From contig JAODUO010001347.1 in assembly GCA_025642075.2 (NCBI GenBank), positions 1 to 64,000 on the forward strand: a DNA stretch of 64,000 nucleotides. The letters are read 5' to 3'. How positions within the stretch are numbered: the first letter of the stretch is position 1; every line of letters starts with the position of its first letter. Below the pieces are notes generated by a model. That model saw only the letters and a program-made list of their open reading frames with translations. It did not search any database and was not told the DNA's origin. This DNA comes from Ridgeia piscesae. Taxonomy: Eukaryota > Annelida > Polychaeta > Sabellida > Siboglinidae. This document shows, one piece after another, positions 1-10,988 of the stretch. The position numbers and the translations under genes are program-made.

Positions 1-177
1 CTTTTTTTAAATAGAATACAAAAAAAAAAATTTTTGGGAAAATAAATATATAAACAAGTATTTGAAATACTTTTCAATGTATTCCAATTTAAATACATTT
101 ATATTTTAAAAGTATTTTGTAATCCCTCAAGAATATTTGTATTTAAATACATTTCAATGTATTTGACCCCGTGTCTG
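1..177 (+). mobile_element. hAT-like element X, right-end fragment
   Basis: This stretch matches the last part of the complete X copy at 42727-43524 in the same orientation, including the AT-rich run of attaaatac-type motifs. It ends in gaccccgtgtctg, the inverse complement of the X left terminus (cagacatggggtc). Only the right end is in the window, so the element starts before base 1. It is non-coding. The superfamily call rests on the terminal sequence and on the 8-bp target duplication of the third copy (15034-15853). Confidence 0.6.
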
Positions 178-777
178 GATGGGACAAACACAGAATGGTT
201 GTGGATTTAGACAGGTTTACAGTTTGCACTTAATTAAACATAATAGACAAGGATTTAGCAGCTAACCGCCCAGACCCAGTCAGGATTCTGGATGTTGGAA
301 ACATGACCAGTCATTCACACCATACTGACAGTGCAAACAGTACAGGTGGGGCTGTGGCCTGGCTTCTAAAATTACAAAGCAAGATGTTACAGGATGCTTA
401 TCTCCTGCAGTGCTTCCCAGGTACTATCACAATATAACTTGTACTTTGTACTAAGCAGGAGGGTGAGGAGATGTTGCTTCTCTGCGAAGAGAAGGTATTA
501 ATTAGGGAAATCTGACTGAATATTTATTTAACTGAAATGCTCAACAGTAATAGAAAATGAATACCTTGATTATATTACATTTATTAGATTACTTCTAATA
601 TTGCCATTTTTATCTGTCTAATATATTTGCTTGCAACTGTTCATATGAAAAAAAATTAATCGTGAGAAGTAATCGTGAGTACGATTACTTTGGTAATGTA
701 CTCGAATACGAGTACGATTACTTTCCTTCGTACTCGAGTACGAGTACAAGTACACGAGTACGATTACTCCATCTCTG
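178..777 (+). mobile_element. hAT-like element Y, right part (host of X)
   Basis: Positions 178-730 match 43525-44058, which follows X in the second copy, so X sits inside the same host element Y in both places. The last 120 bases carry repeated gagtacgattac motifs and end in actccatctctg at 777, the inverse complement of the Y left terminus at 42210 (cagagatggagt). Repeated subterminal motifs plus short terminal inverted repeats are usual for hAT elements. No transposase coding is visible. Confidence 0.55.
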
Positions 778-1728
778 GTTGAGGGTAGAGAATTCCACTC
801 ATTGTGGTGGAGAAGAAACTGGTTCCAAATGTTTACCGAGTGTTTACCCGAAGATCTAGTGTTGTATTGGATAGAGTGATCTTGTGGGATATCTACAAGT
901 CCACGTTCCATCTAGTATATTATGCTAGTCTGTTAATATTTCTTCTTGTTTGCTCAGTGTGTCCCCAATATTTCAAGAAACTACCAATAAAGGCAATAAT
1001 ATTGCAAATTTGCAGTGATTTTTTACAGTACATAAGTTATGTCTCATCATAGCTAATTATTCATCATTTACTGTAAGCCTGTAACATGTCCTAGTATCAA
1101 TGTTGTATGAGTATCTGAACTGATACAGCACACAGAATTTGTGATTTGTTCTCTCACTGAACAAATAACATGAATGATTGAAAACAACATTCGCAATGCT
1201 ATTTTTTTATGTTTGAATAATCTGTTTACTGAAAAATATAGCAGTCATGTTGGTACTTTCAGAGCGGTCAATCTGAAAATAGGAACTGCATGCGTAGCTA
1301 CGAAACTCGAAAGGCAGTACTTTTGAAAAGTTATTTAGCGAGTGATATCAAAGTGCCTATATTATCGTTCATGCGGATTGACTATGACGTCTATGATCTG
1401 GCTTGCATTCAGTTTTTTTTTTAGTGTTATTGACATGTAGCGTTACCTTATTTTTATGCCTCTGTTCATGCAAACGTGATATATACCATTCAAAGTAGGA
1501 TAAAATAAAACAAATAATAATGAATAACAATATCGGACGGCCTAACTCGCTTGGACCCAGTTAGCGGCTCCATGATCCCGTGTACATACCTTCTAGAACG
1601 TTAACTGTGGTGGACGTTTATGAACCATATCAGTATGTACATAAGTCATCTCGACAGACATCGCAATGTGTCTAATGGTACAAGATTCAAATAATTTAGA
1701 TACAGAAGACTTAATAATATTTACTAAC
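778..1728. other. No recognisable feature
   Basis: AT-rich unique-looking sequence. The short open frames here have no recognisable motifs or splice-site support. Confidence 0.5.
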
Positions 1729-1923
1729 CTTCTTGCGCGCTTTGATGACTTGGCTACGGCGACGGAAGGATTCGACCGGTAACCCGTTTCGACGACTATC
1801 GTTGGTGATTAAATATCGCGCTAATATCGTTTGCACAGCTCCATACTTGAAAACTCGACGTCGCCGACGTTTCTGCGGATCTTGACCCAGTATATACGGT
1901 GAGAAACATCCTATTCGAAGCAA
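1729..1923 (-). CDS. Candidate coding exon of an unknown basic protein
   Basis: Minus-strand open frame ending at a donor-like site, AAG/gttagtaaat, with the exon edge at 1729. The upstream edge is not fixed; 1923 is only the limit of the frame, and its first codon is TTG. The peptide contains a QKRRRRRVFKYG cluster and an SRRNGLPVESFRRRSQ stretch, which suggests a nuclear or nucleic-acid-binding protein, but no family is recognised. The surrounding 350 bases are visibly richer in CG than their flanks, as at a promoter or first exon. It could equally be a chance frame. Confidence 0.28.
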
Positions 1924-2339
1924 CGTTCTTCGAACGGATGTCCTTCTTCGAAGTTCGCGTATCTTACAACATTGTGTTTACAACGGCGATAGCATTGACG
2001 CACGCAATCGGACACGTGACTTTAAGGCCGGTTCTGCGTGCTGAGTGGTCAGACCACGGTCAGACAACAGGAAGAGGCGCATCATGGACGCCTCTATGAA
2101 GCCGATGATTTCAGTAAAATTATCCACTTTTAAATTATTTTACTAATAAACCACTGACGTTAAAAATGTGATTACCGTTCAGAATGGTTGCTTTGTATTA
2201 GCTCTTTCACGTGCATAGCACGTAATATTTCCCTTTTGGTTCCCTTTAACTCATGTTCAACATGGCATATTACATGATAGATGTGTTGTATATGTATGTT
2301 TAAAGCCTAACCTTTATTTTCACCCAAATTTAATCTTAT
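1924..2339. other. CpG-richer stretch, then AT-rich; no gene seen
   Basis: CG dinucleotides are frequent to about 2090 (cgttcttcgaacgg, acgcacgcaatcgg), then the sequence becomes AT-rich. If the exon at 1729-1923 is real, this would be its upstream or promoter side on the minus strand. No TATA box or other clear site is visible. Confidence 0.3.
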
Positions 2340-2780
2340 TCAATGTGTTAGTACTATGTCAGAGTCCAATCATTGGATGGCGGAGCGGAGCGAAGGTCAA
2401 AAATATAGGTCTAGATCAAAAATATAGGTCAATGTCAAATAGCGCCCCTGGTGGATAGTTGGTCAACTTATTTTTGAAATTAAGTCAAAGGTGTTAGGGG
2501 TCACGTAGCGCCCCTGGCGTATACGTGATGAACCCCAGGTCAACGAACAAGTGGTGCCATCTGACGAATACGTCGTCAACTAATACCCCAAAATACGTGT
2601 CTTATTTTTAAATATCGTTAACTATTTTTTTATTAGGTTAAAGGGGTTAGAGGTCATGTAGCGCCCCCTGGCGGTCAACGTCCCTGGTCAACGATCAAGT
2701 GGGGCCATCTGACGAATACGTCGTCAATGAATACCCCAAAAATACGTGTCTCTTATGTTTAAACTTCTAAAAATAGTCAA
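2340..2780. repeat. Two-unit direct repeat around gtagcgcccctggcg
   Basis: Bases 2498-2605 and 2651-2755 are two diverged copies of a roughly 105-bp unit. Each runs from ggtca(c/t)gtagcgcccc through gccatctgacgaatacgtcgtcaa to accccaaaa(a)tacgtgtct. A third partial start (tagcgcccctggtgg) lies near 2440, and aaaatataggtc is repeated at 2400 and 2420. It looks like a dispersed repeat or minisatellite seed and is non-coding. Confidence 0.6.
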
Positions 2781-3629
2781 TGAGAATGAGGCGATCCTGG
2801 TGAGAGCGGCGCTAAGCAAGGGGGTTACTCAGAAGTCCGTGATTTTAGGGGTGAGGCTTGCAACGCGGTAGGCGTTGTTTTCTACAACAATTATTTTCGG
2901 CACGGGCACGTGATTTAACATTACATCTGTCAACTGATGCACTCAGTGACCTCACTATTTTTTTTAACCAACCCGATACAATGTTACAGTAAACTGGTGC
3001 GCTGGTGCCAAAATAACATTCTTGCAACAATGTATCGCCGTGTCACCGTGCGTTTTGGAACTTTTCGGCACGCCCACGTGACTCTACCGACCACGAGTAT
3101 CCTTCAGAGCGATGGCGAAATAATGTTAAACGCATGGTACTCGCTGACGAAGGCTACAGCAGTGAATAGAACCTCGGACATGTATATCGTGCTATGACTA
3201 CCCTCCGTGGTTAGGACAACAAACATGTTGGCCAATGCATGTCTACATTGTATTATTGTGTTTATTTGAATAAAAATGTACAAACCGTATTGCTTGATGT
3301 TTCTCCTGTTATAACCAGCGTTCACCCAGGTCCCCGTTGTGTCATGTATGGTCACTCGAGCTTATTACAAACATAATTATTAACTTCGTTGTCGTTCCAT
3401 CACCCATGATGTCACGTGACAACTTTCGTAGACTATCCTTGTAAGGAATGCTTTATTTTCTAAGTCTCCTAAAATAAAACATCACATTTGCACTTATACA
3501 CACGATGCTAAGACAGTTTTATGTCATGCGCACACCATAACTTCCGTTAATATGACGCTTCCTACCACGTGGAAAACACAACTTCCGTAAAAATGGCGGG
3601 GCAGATCATGACCATAACACAATTTCTGG
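2781..3629. other. No recognisable gene
   Basis: Mixed-composition sequence. Two ttcggcacg(g/c)(g/c)cacgtga motifs occur near 2897 and 3065, each with an E-box-like cacgtg core. A short plus-strand frame at 2937-3197 has no recognisable domain and no splice support. Confidence 0.4.
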
Positions 3630-5060
3630 CACAATTCGACCTTCGACCATAGTATAACGTTAAAAATTGGTTCCATTTAAAGTTTTGACGCGATAACCTT
3701 GCCAAGTTTTCTTATTTGACTGAGTCAGTGTGCTAACTACGTAGCATTTCGTAACGTTTCACCGTTTCATTGCGTTAGACAGGTTGTGTTTTCACAAATT
3801 TAACTAAGTTAGTCGTGTAATTTGTAGTAAAATAGAATACGTTTTATGTTTCGACGCGATAACCTTGTCAAGTGTTTACATTTTACTAAGTCGGTGTGCC
3901 AACTTTGTACCATTTTCCAAGTTTTCAGCGTTCCACTGCTACGGTTTTGTCACTTTGACGTATTTTTCTGAGTCATCTTTGATGTGCGAAAATTATGGCA
4001 CTTTCTATCGTAAAACAAAAACCTTGGTGTTTCTCTTACGTCATGGCATTTGTTTCTAACAAAAATCTAGATGAATCTTGGGTGTGACGTTACTTCTTTA
4101 AAAGCTGGCACCATCTTGCGGATAACTTTGACATTACGTTAGACGCTAGCGTCATCTAGAGGATAAAACAACCACTAATTAGAGTCAGACAGAAAGAAAA
4201 GTTGATAACCTTGGAAAATGTTTTTACTAAGTCAGTGTGCTAACTTCATTGCATTTCGTAACGTTTCACCGTTTCATAGCGCTAGACAGGTGGTGTTTTC
4301 ATATGTTTAACTAAGTTATTTTTGTAACTTGTAGTAAAATGGAATATTTTTCTGTTTCGACGTGATACACTTGTTGAGTTTTCATATTTTACTAAGTCGG
4401 CGTGCCAACTTTGTACCATTTCACAACTTGTCAGCGTTTCACCGCGATGACTTTGTCAATTTGACATATTTTTAGTATTTACACGCGATAACTTTGTCAA
4501 TTAAGTTTTTTCATATTTGACTAAGTCGGTGTGCTACCTACGTACCATTTCGTAACGTTTCATCATTTCATTGCGTTAGACAGGTGGTGCTTTCACAATT
4601 TTACTAAGTTAGTCTTGTAACTTGTAGTCAAATGGAATATTTTTTCTGTTTCGACGCGATAACCTTGTCAAGTGTTTACATTTTACCAAGTTGGTGTGCC
4701 AACTTTGTACCATTTCCCAACTTTTCACCATTTCACTGCGACGGCTTTGTCACTTTGACGAATTTTTCTAAGTCATCTTTGAACTTTTATAACATCATGC
4801 GCGAAAGATATGGCACTTTCTATCGTAAAACAAGAACCGTGGTGGTTTTTCTTACGTCATAGCATTTGTTTCTAAAGAAAATCTAGAAAAATCTTGGGTT
4901 GTGACATTACTTCTTTAAAAGCTGGCACCATTTTCTTTAAAAGATGGCACCATCTAGCGTTAGACCACTAATTAGAGTCAGACACAGAAAAAAGTTGATA
5001 ACCTTGGCAAATGTTCGTGTTTTACTAAGTCAGTGTGCTAACTTCGTTAGTTATGCAATC
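3630..5060. repeat. Diverged tandem repeat, units of about 160-180 bp
   Basis: The phrases gacgcgataacc, actaagtc(a/g)gtgtgc(t/c)aac, accatttc(g/c)(t/c)aac and tttcac(c/t)(a/g)tttcattgcg recur in order. Unit starts lie near 3685, 3847, 4195, 4357, 4480, 4648 and 4990. A longer block, gcactttctatcgtaaaacaa through ctttaaaagctggcaccatc, occurs at 3990-4120 and 4810-4930, so the array also has a higher-order period of about 800 bp. Short open frames inside are by-products of the repeat. Confidence 0.65.
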
Positions 5061-5078
5061 ACTCATCAAAATGTTATG

Positions 5079-5160
5079 GAGACCGGCTCCGGTCTCTTTG
5101 AAACAGCGGTCTCCCGTACGCGGTGCTATATGCATAACTGGTCTGCCGTACGCGGCGTTT
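5079..5160 (+). repeat. Short repeat W (gtctcccgtacgcgg motif)
   Basis: Contains gagaccgg-ct-ccggtctc, an 8-bp inverted repeat, then two copies of gtct(c/g)ccgtacgcgg. Related motifs occur at 34870-34950 in the same orientation, at 31200-31216 inverted, and near 34665. An RTE-like LINE has inserted among the latter. No coding is seen. Confidence 0.5.
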
Positions 5161-6624
5161 AACATATATATATATGTATGTGTGTGTGTATGTACATGTG
5201 TCTCCCTGGTGGTTTACGTTGGCATTCTAGTATTATGCTAATTAAAAAATTGTAACGTGACCTAATTGTTATAATTTTATTGTATTGAATGTTCATCATA
5301 TGTTGACCTTTGGTTTGACCTTCCTGATTGACTTTCGACTTGAAGCCAGTCAAACAAATTCTTGCATGACCTTGATCTACTATCGACCTGAAACATATGC
5401 CAGATTATGAGGCATGTTTGAAATCCCTTCAATAGAGTCTAACATCACTGAAGTTGGTCAAGTAGTTCCAGAGATATGCCATTTTCTGTATTTTCCTTGA
5501 ATGACGCGGCCATCTTGGATTTTGGGCCTTACAGTTGTCTAAAAATGTGTAACTTAAGATTGATGTTTAGTTCATACCCAAATAAAATAAAATCAATCAT
5601 TGTCTCACTTTGGGCATCCAATTCCTACGGAAAGTACATTCCAGTCTACAATATACACAGAGTTTCTAGTTTGGGGTCCGCCTGTTATTATTCGGGTCAG
5701 TTCGCCAGACTTCATCAACAAAACGTGCAACAATTATAATAATTTGCATGTCTTTATATATAATACAGTATTTACTTTTAGCTACTTTCATCACGATATA
5801 CATCGGTACGATTACAGAGTGAAGTATAGACCGTGACGAATGGAGCAATCTTTGTCATTTAGTTTAATCACATTTGTAAATTACATTACTGTCAAAATTC
5901 ATATAAGGGTGAAACACTCTACTGATTGAGACGCGAAGGTCATGTGCAGAGAATGAGTGAAGACTGTAAAAATCATGTTTACTGACAATTAATATTTGCG
6001 TGCACGTGAACGTCTCTGCCCACGTCCATATCCAGATGTACAGCTTGGTATCGGGCATAAGAAATGTTTGTGAAATGCTCCAATTGTTATGGAATGTGTT
6101 TTATTACAATGACATCAATTCAGGCATATGTTTACACACATAATAATTGTTATGGAAACATATTTACATCAATAAGTTTAACATATACGGCTTCCATGGT
6201 GATTTTAACCGTTAATAAGAATTGATTTGGAACACTGACACTTTGTTGATAATGGTCCCTATACTATTCGTACAAGTCATGCATATTTGGATCAGTTTTC
6301 CTGACTTCGCTTTAATAATTTGCATTTTTCTTTCTATATCACATGTATTTACTGTTAACAGCATTCATCACATGACACGTAACGCCATAGATCCTTTCTC
6401 ATTGTTAGTTACTGTTATGATACATCATAGGGTTATACCAAGATACATCCCAATACAACTGGTTCATGAAGTGTTAACCTTGCGAAGTAAGATTTGAGGA
6501 GATATTTTATTACTGAGATACTGTCACGGGTCTTTAGAATGCCAGAAAACAGCAACATAGAAGTATCACAGACAACGGCATGTGCCTTAAAAAAAACTTT
6601 GTGAAGATCTGTGCATTACAGTTA

Positions 6625-6705
6625 CATGTCTAGGGTTTCTAGCCAGTGTGGAAACGGACATCGTTATTCAAAGTACCACATTGTGAGAATTACAAAATAC
6701 AGGTA
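6625..6705 (-). pseudogene. Fossil zinc finger just past the stop of gene A
   Basis: Immediately downstream of the stop codon the DNA still follows the 84-bp finger unit (ggtttctagccagtgtgg, cggacat, then a ttgtgagaatt-like stretch), but cysteine and histidine codons are lost and the frame is closed. The same decayed unit follows genes B (36255-36337) and C (28500-28580), so it predates their duplication. Confidence 0.6.
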
Positions 6706-8010
6706 TCATATGTGTAGGGTCCTTGTGTGGTTACTTACATGTGTCTTCAAATTATTATTTCGTGAGAACTGTGCACCACAGCCATCACATTTATAAGGTT
6801 TATACCCTGTGTGGATACGGACATGTGTCTTCAAATGACTATTTTGGGAGAATTGTGCACCACAGGTATCACATTTGTATGGTTTCTCCCCTGTGTGGAA
6901 ACGGACATGTGTCTTCAAATGACCACTTTCTGAGAATTGTGCATCACAGGTATCACATTTGTATGGTTTCTCCCCTGTGTGGACCCGGACATGTTTCTTC
7001 AAACTACCACTTTGTGAGAATTGTGCACCACAGGTATCACATTTATATGGTTTCTCCCCTGTGTGGATACGGACATGTTTCTTCAAACTACCACTTTTTG
7101 AGAATTGTACACCACACGTATCACATTTGTATGGTTTCTCCCCTGTGTGGATACGGACATGGCACTTCAAATTACCATTTTGTGAGAATTGTGCACCACA
7201 GGTAACACATTTGTATGGTTTCTCCCCTGTGTGGATACGGACATGTGTCTTCAAACTACCACTTTCTAAGAATTGTGCACCACAGGTATCACATTTGTAG
7301 GGTTTCTCCCCTGTGTGGATACGGACATGTTTCGTCAAACTACTACTTTCTGAAAATTGTGCACCACATGTATCACATTTGTAGGGTTTCTCCCCTGTGT
7401 GGATACGGACATGTTTCTTCAAATGACCATTTTGTGAGAATTGTGCACCACAGGTATCACATGTGTATGGTTTATACCCAGTGTGGATACGGACATGTGT
7501 CTTCAAACTACCACTATGTGAGAATTGTGCACCACATATATCACATTTGTAGGGTTTCTCCCCTGTGTGGATACGAACATGTTTCTTCAAACCACCACTT
7601 TCTGAGAATTGTTTACCACAGGTATCACATTTGTATGGTTTCTCTCCTGTGTGGATACGGACATGTCTCTTCAAATGACCATTTTGGGAGAATTGTCCAC
7701 CACAGGTATCACATTTGTAGGGTTTATCCCCAGTTTGGGTACGGACATGGTTCTTCAAATTACCACTATCTGAGAATTGTGCACCACATTTGCATGGTTT
7801 CTCACCAGTATGGATGCGGTCATGCTGCAATAAGAATAGATTGCATAAAAAACGTGTACCACAAATGCCACATTTGAATCGTTTCACAATAGTATAAGTG
7901 TTTACATTCACAGCCATATTGAATATACTTCCACTGCGAACCTGTTCCCATTCACAAAGGTTTTTACCACTGTGTGAAAGCACACTGGTGTCTTCAACGT
8001 TATACTGCAT
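6706..8010 (-). CDS. C2H2 zinc-finger protein A (14 fingers, 434 aa)
   Basis: A single open frame from ATG at 8010 to TGA. Residues 1-44 form a finger-free N-terminus (GKNLCEWEQVRSGSIFNMAV) shared with gene B and with no recognised KRAB, BTB, SCAN or ZAD signature. Residues from about 45 onward hold 14 fingers in an 84-bp, 28-residue period with TGEKPYKC-type linkers. Finger 2 is damaged (the first cysteine spacing is shortened and the last His is Gln); the others keep C-x2-C and H-x3-H. Such proteins are normally nuclear and bind DNA in sequence-specific fashion. Between fingers, residues differ mainly at helix positions -1, 2, 3 and 6, the usual base contacts. The gene lies in duplication copy A and probably ends soon after the fingers (TRTLHI). 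No effector domain is visible, so its action is unknown. Confidence 0.8.
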   Translation of the reverse strand: MQYNVEDTSVLSHSGKNLCEWEQVRSGSIFNMAVNVNTYTIVKRFKCGICGTRFLCNLFLLQHDRIHTGEKPCKCGAQFSDSGNLKNHVRTQTGDKPYKCDTCGGQFSQNGHLKRHVRIHTGEKPYKCDTCGKQFSESGGLKKHVRIHTGEKPYKCDICGAQFSHSGSLKTHVRIHTGYKPYTCDTCGAQFSQNGHLKKHVRIHTGEKPYKCDTCGAQFSESSSLTKHVRIHTGEKPYKCDTCGAQFLESGSLKTHVRIHTGEKPYKCVTCGAQFSQNGNLKCHVRIHTGEKPYKCDTCGVQFSKSGSLKKHVRIHTGEKPYKCDTCGAQFSQSGSLKKHVRVHTGEKPYKCDTCDAQFSESGHLKTHVRFHTGEKPYKCDTCGAQFSQNSHLKTHVRIHTGYKPYKCDGCGAQFSRNNNLKTHVSNHTRTLHI

Positions 8011-8139
8011 AAAACGTTGTCACAACCAAGAGTGCATTAATACATGATTGGATAATACTCAGCGAGACATGTAAAGCACAGGTACCACTTTTGAAATTGT
8101 TGTAACTAATGTTAGTGTCAAAATGCAGGCTTTAACACA

Positions 8140-8205
8140 CCACGTTTTTGTAAAATATTACCACAAGCGTCACATCTAAATGGTTTCGCACAAATGTCAG
8201 TGCGC
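8140..8205 (-). pseudogene. Isolated degenerate zinc-finger half upstream of gene A
   Basis: The minus strand reads KPFRCDACGNILQKRG, a C-x2-C knuckle after a KPF linker, without a usable histidine half. It lies about 130 bases upstream of the gene A start and has a counterpart at about 38342-38400 upstream of gene B. It is either a relic of a longer array or part of an unrecognised upstream exon. Confidence 0.4.
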
Positions 8206-8979
8206 ACACACAGCACTAAGCTGAACTCTGATGAGAAAAATGTCTTGTATATCGTATGCATCAACACATCAAGGTGATTCATCATTCAGAGAATATTTTA
8301 GTCATGCTTGATTCCATTCCCTTCTTGAATGAGTTGGTGTCTTTATGTATGAAAATAAATGAATTTTCCACGAATATCAATCACATGTTTTCTTTTTCTT
8401 GAAATCACAAAAGTGGCCGTTTGATAACGTTTTGTTGGGCACAGGACGCGACAGTTGTATTCGTCAATGTGTGCGGCTTGTTGCAGCTTTGTCACTTCAC
8501 TGCAGACACTTTTTACAGATGTCTCCGTTGTCTGAAACGACATCAGGCACAGTTAGCGAACATACCAGACATGTATCTGCTATCTACGTTAGATGATACA
8601 ATAGTCATTTCCTGGTTTGCTAATTGCTATCTAAGAAAAATTATGTTTGCTTGATCTGCATTAATATAACTAAGTACTGATTTCAGAATGATTTGATTTT
8701 GTAATGCAATAGGAGGTACTTTTGACAATACATACATGAGGTAGTATTTACTTGCATTTGTACATGGAGGTGATAGCAAAAATATGTACAGTGGCGACAC
8801 TTAGTGGAGTTCTGAATTATGAAAATGTACACATGGTGTACACGGAAGATGAATGCATTTGATGTACACTTTTATTGATAAAAGATAGCATATTTTTTAT
8901 CAAATCACAACAGCATAGGTGCAGTAAAGGTATAGTGGATGTAAGTCATAATATTGTGACAGCGAATGCCTGTTTTCAT

Positions 8980-9167
8980 GGGTTTTTAATTGTGTTCCTA
9001 AACTACAAAAATATCTATTTGGATTCCCCATAAGTCATTTATTCTAAATAAAATAATGGTCAGAATTGCACTTGGGTTTTTAATTGTGTTCCTAAACTAC
9101 AAAATTATCTATTTGGATTCCCATAAGTCATTTATTCTAAATAAAATAATGGTTCAGAATCGCACTT
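8980..9167 (+). repeat. 94-bp tandem duplication specific to copy A
   Basis: Unit 1 (8980-9073) and unit 2 (9074-9167) are nearly identical, running from gggtttttaattgtgttcc to (c/t)gcactt. Copy B has only one such unit (about 41289-41383), so the doubling happened in copy A after the segmental duplication, or was lost in B. Confidence 0.75.
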
Positions 9168-9785
9168 ATTTCATAGCTGCTCAGAAAATTGCCAGGGCAT
9201 ATAGGAAATGGGTTCTGGATGATTCGGCACAAAATTTATTCGGCTCAGTCCGAAGGATGATTCGGCCAATGAGATGGGATAATTAGGCCCACTGAAACGG
9301 TATGATTCGGCCCACTTCGCTAAAATGCAGGTGTGCCATATCCGCTGAATATGACCACATGTGGCGTGATTACATTACATGCCTATTTGTATAAGGAATT
9401 AATAATATAGGATTAATGTAGTAATACAAAATATTAATTTATGTATGATTTTAAACATGGATACATTTAAATCTCTCCTTAAATCAGATTATTTTAAACT
9501 CGTTTTTATTGTTTAATGATCATAATTTAAAATGTTAGCCTTGATATTTATTATTTGAAAATGTAATTGAAACTAATAATATAATTGCATACTATGTCTA
9601 TGTCTACGTGATTAATCAGCAGAGTTCATCAGTCTGGATTTTGATGCTGATGAGTGTATATATACAATTGTGCTGTGCCAGGTGTGAAGGTGCTAGACAA
9701 AGTATATATAAGGTGCGAGTAAAGTATCAACGAGGTGCGAGTAAAAACACAGACCACAGCTTAGAAGTGTGAAACTGCCATTACC

Positions 9786-10655
9786 CTAAATGCTTAGATG
9801 GTTGGGGCTACCACGACATTCCCAGGAAGGGCGTTCCACCAGAAGACAATTCGTGGGAAGAAAGAATTGCTGTAGACCTGAATGCGATCTGGGATAATCT
9901 GATATATACTTGGATGATAATACCTTGTACTGGACAGGTGGGGAGCATTGGGGTAAGGTAGTGGTTACCATTAATGGCAATCAGTTGGTTTGGGATCCTA
10001 TACAGCAAAAGAAGGCAATACTGTTGTCTTCTTTTCTCAAGGGAGTCCCAACGGAGATGGTTAATCAATGCGGACATGCTTTCGCTTTGATTGTAATTGT
10101 TTAGAAGAAATCTGACTGCTCAATGCTGGATGTTCTCTATCTTATTTACCTCCTTCTTGGTGTATGGGTTCCAGACAGTACTGCAATATTCTGAGTGGGG
10201 ACGTACAAGTGAAACGTAGGCTTGTTATCTTAGCTTCTGTGACGTTCCTCTAAGGTTTCGCTCAATAAGGCCCAGCACTCTGTTGGCCCGGGAGGTGTTG
10301 TTATTCTGCCAGGACATTGTATTATATATGATGACACCTAGGTATGGATACTGTGTGACCATGGACAGTGTACATCCTCCTAGATGATAGTCAACATTGA
10401 TTGTGTGATAACAGAGAATGATTCGTTTGGCGTAGCATTTTTCAGTGTTAAATTTCATCTGCCATATGTCAGACCATTTCTGGAGTGTGTTCAGGTCTTC
10501 TTGGAGAGCTACTGAATCAGCTGGGTGGAAACGGTTCTGTAAGGGAGACAGTCGCCCACAAAAAGATGGAGCTTAGAAGTTATTCCTGTTGGTAGGTCGC
10601 TGATGAAGGATAGGAAAAGCAGTGGACCGAGGACTGTCCCTTAGGGTACGTAACT
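9786..10655 (-). mobile_element. LINE fragment, reverse-transcriptase C-terminal half
   Basis: Read leftwards from about 10655, the broken frames give GTVLGPLLFLSFISDLP (RT motif; the Gln before GTVLG is now a stop), LHLFVGDCLPYR (usual form LFADDCLLYR, so the catalytic Asp pair is spoiled), then MKFNTEKC, YPYLGVIIYNTMSW, NRVLGLIERNLRGTS, SALINHLRWDSLEKRR and a C-terminal tail. This order is that of CR1/jockey-group non-LTR elements. The copy is 5'-truncated, with several stops and frameshifts, and is inactive. Its last 180 bases also occur in duplication copy B (42010-42209). Confidence 0.75.
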
Positions 10656-10988
10656 ACTATATAGTTGTTTATATCTACATTTACTTAATTATCATTACAT
10701 TTATGTATAATACAATTTACATCAAAAATACTTTTAATTAACGTTTAGTCCTTCTGGTTCAGGTCTTCACAATAATGTACAAGTTAGGCAGGTCGGATGG
10801 TAATCTTATACTTAAGTCATAGATGGCTTAAATTATCTTTGCAGATGCGGCTGATTCGGACAAGACCAACGCAAATAGATCAAGTCCAAACATCAGCGCT
10901 AGCAGAAAGGATCATTCAGCTCAATGAGCCGAATACGTTTAAACGTTTGGGCCGAATCCCCAAGAAATGACAAGATACCAACAGCCCA
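10656..10988. other. No gene; contains a gccgaat motif cluster
   Basis: AT-rich sequence, then at 10850-10975 several gcc/ggc-(c)gaatc words (ctgattcgg, gagccgaatacg, gggccgaatcccc). They resemble motifs at 9220-9310, 41450-41540 and 48000-48055. Their nature is unknown. Confidence 0.35.

Larger units (their letters stand above)
5040..9960. repeat. Segmental duplication, copy A
   Basis: This block is colinear and in direct orientation with 34840-42209 (copy B). Shared landmarks in order are the gtctcccgtacgcgg repeat, the 3' flank of the zinc-finger gene, the gene itself, its 5' flank (8011-8940), the gattcggcc-rich stretch (9220-9310) and the start of a LINE fragment (9786-9960). Copy A keeps bases 5238-5381, which are missing from B. 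It lacks the 2.1-kb hAT insertion of B and has 14 rather than 21 fingers. Homology stops at 9960 because copy B is interrupted there by element Y. Confidence 0.85.

Noticed and set aside
8343..8543. 66-codon minus-strand frame upstream of zinc-finger gene A as a 5' coding exon
   Set aside because: The copy B counterpart (about 38590-38750) has frame-changing differences, so coding is not conserved; probably untranslated flank.
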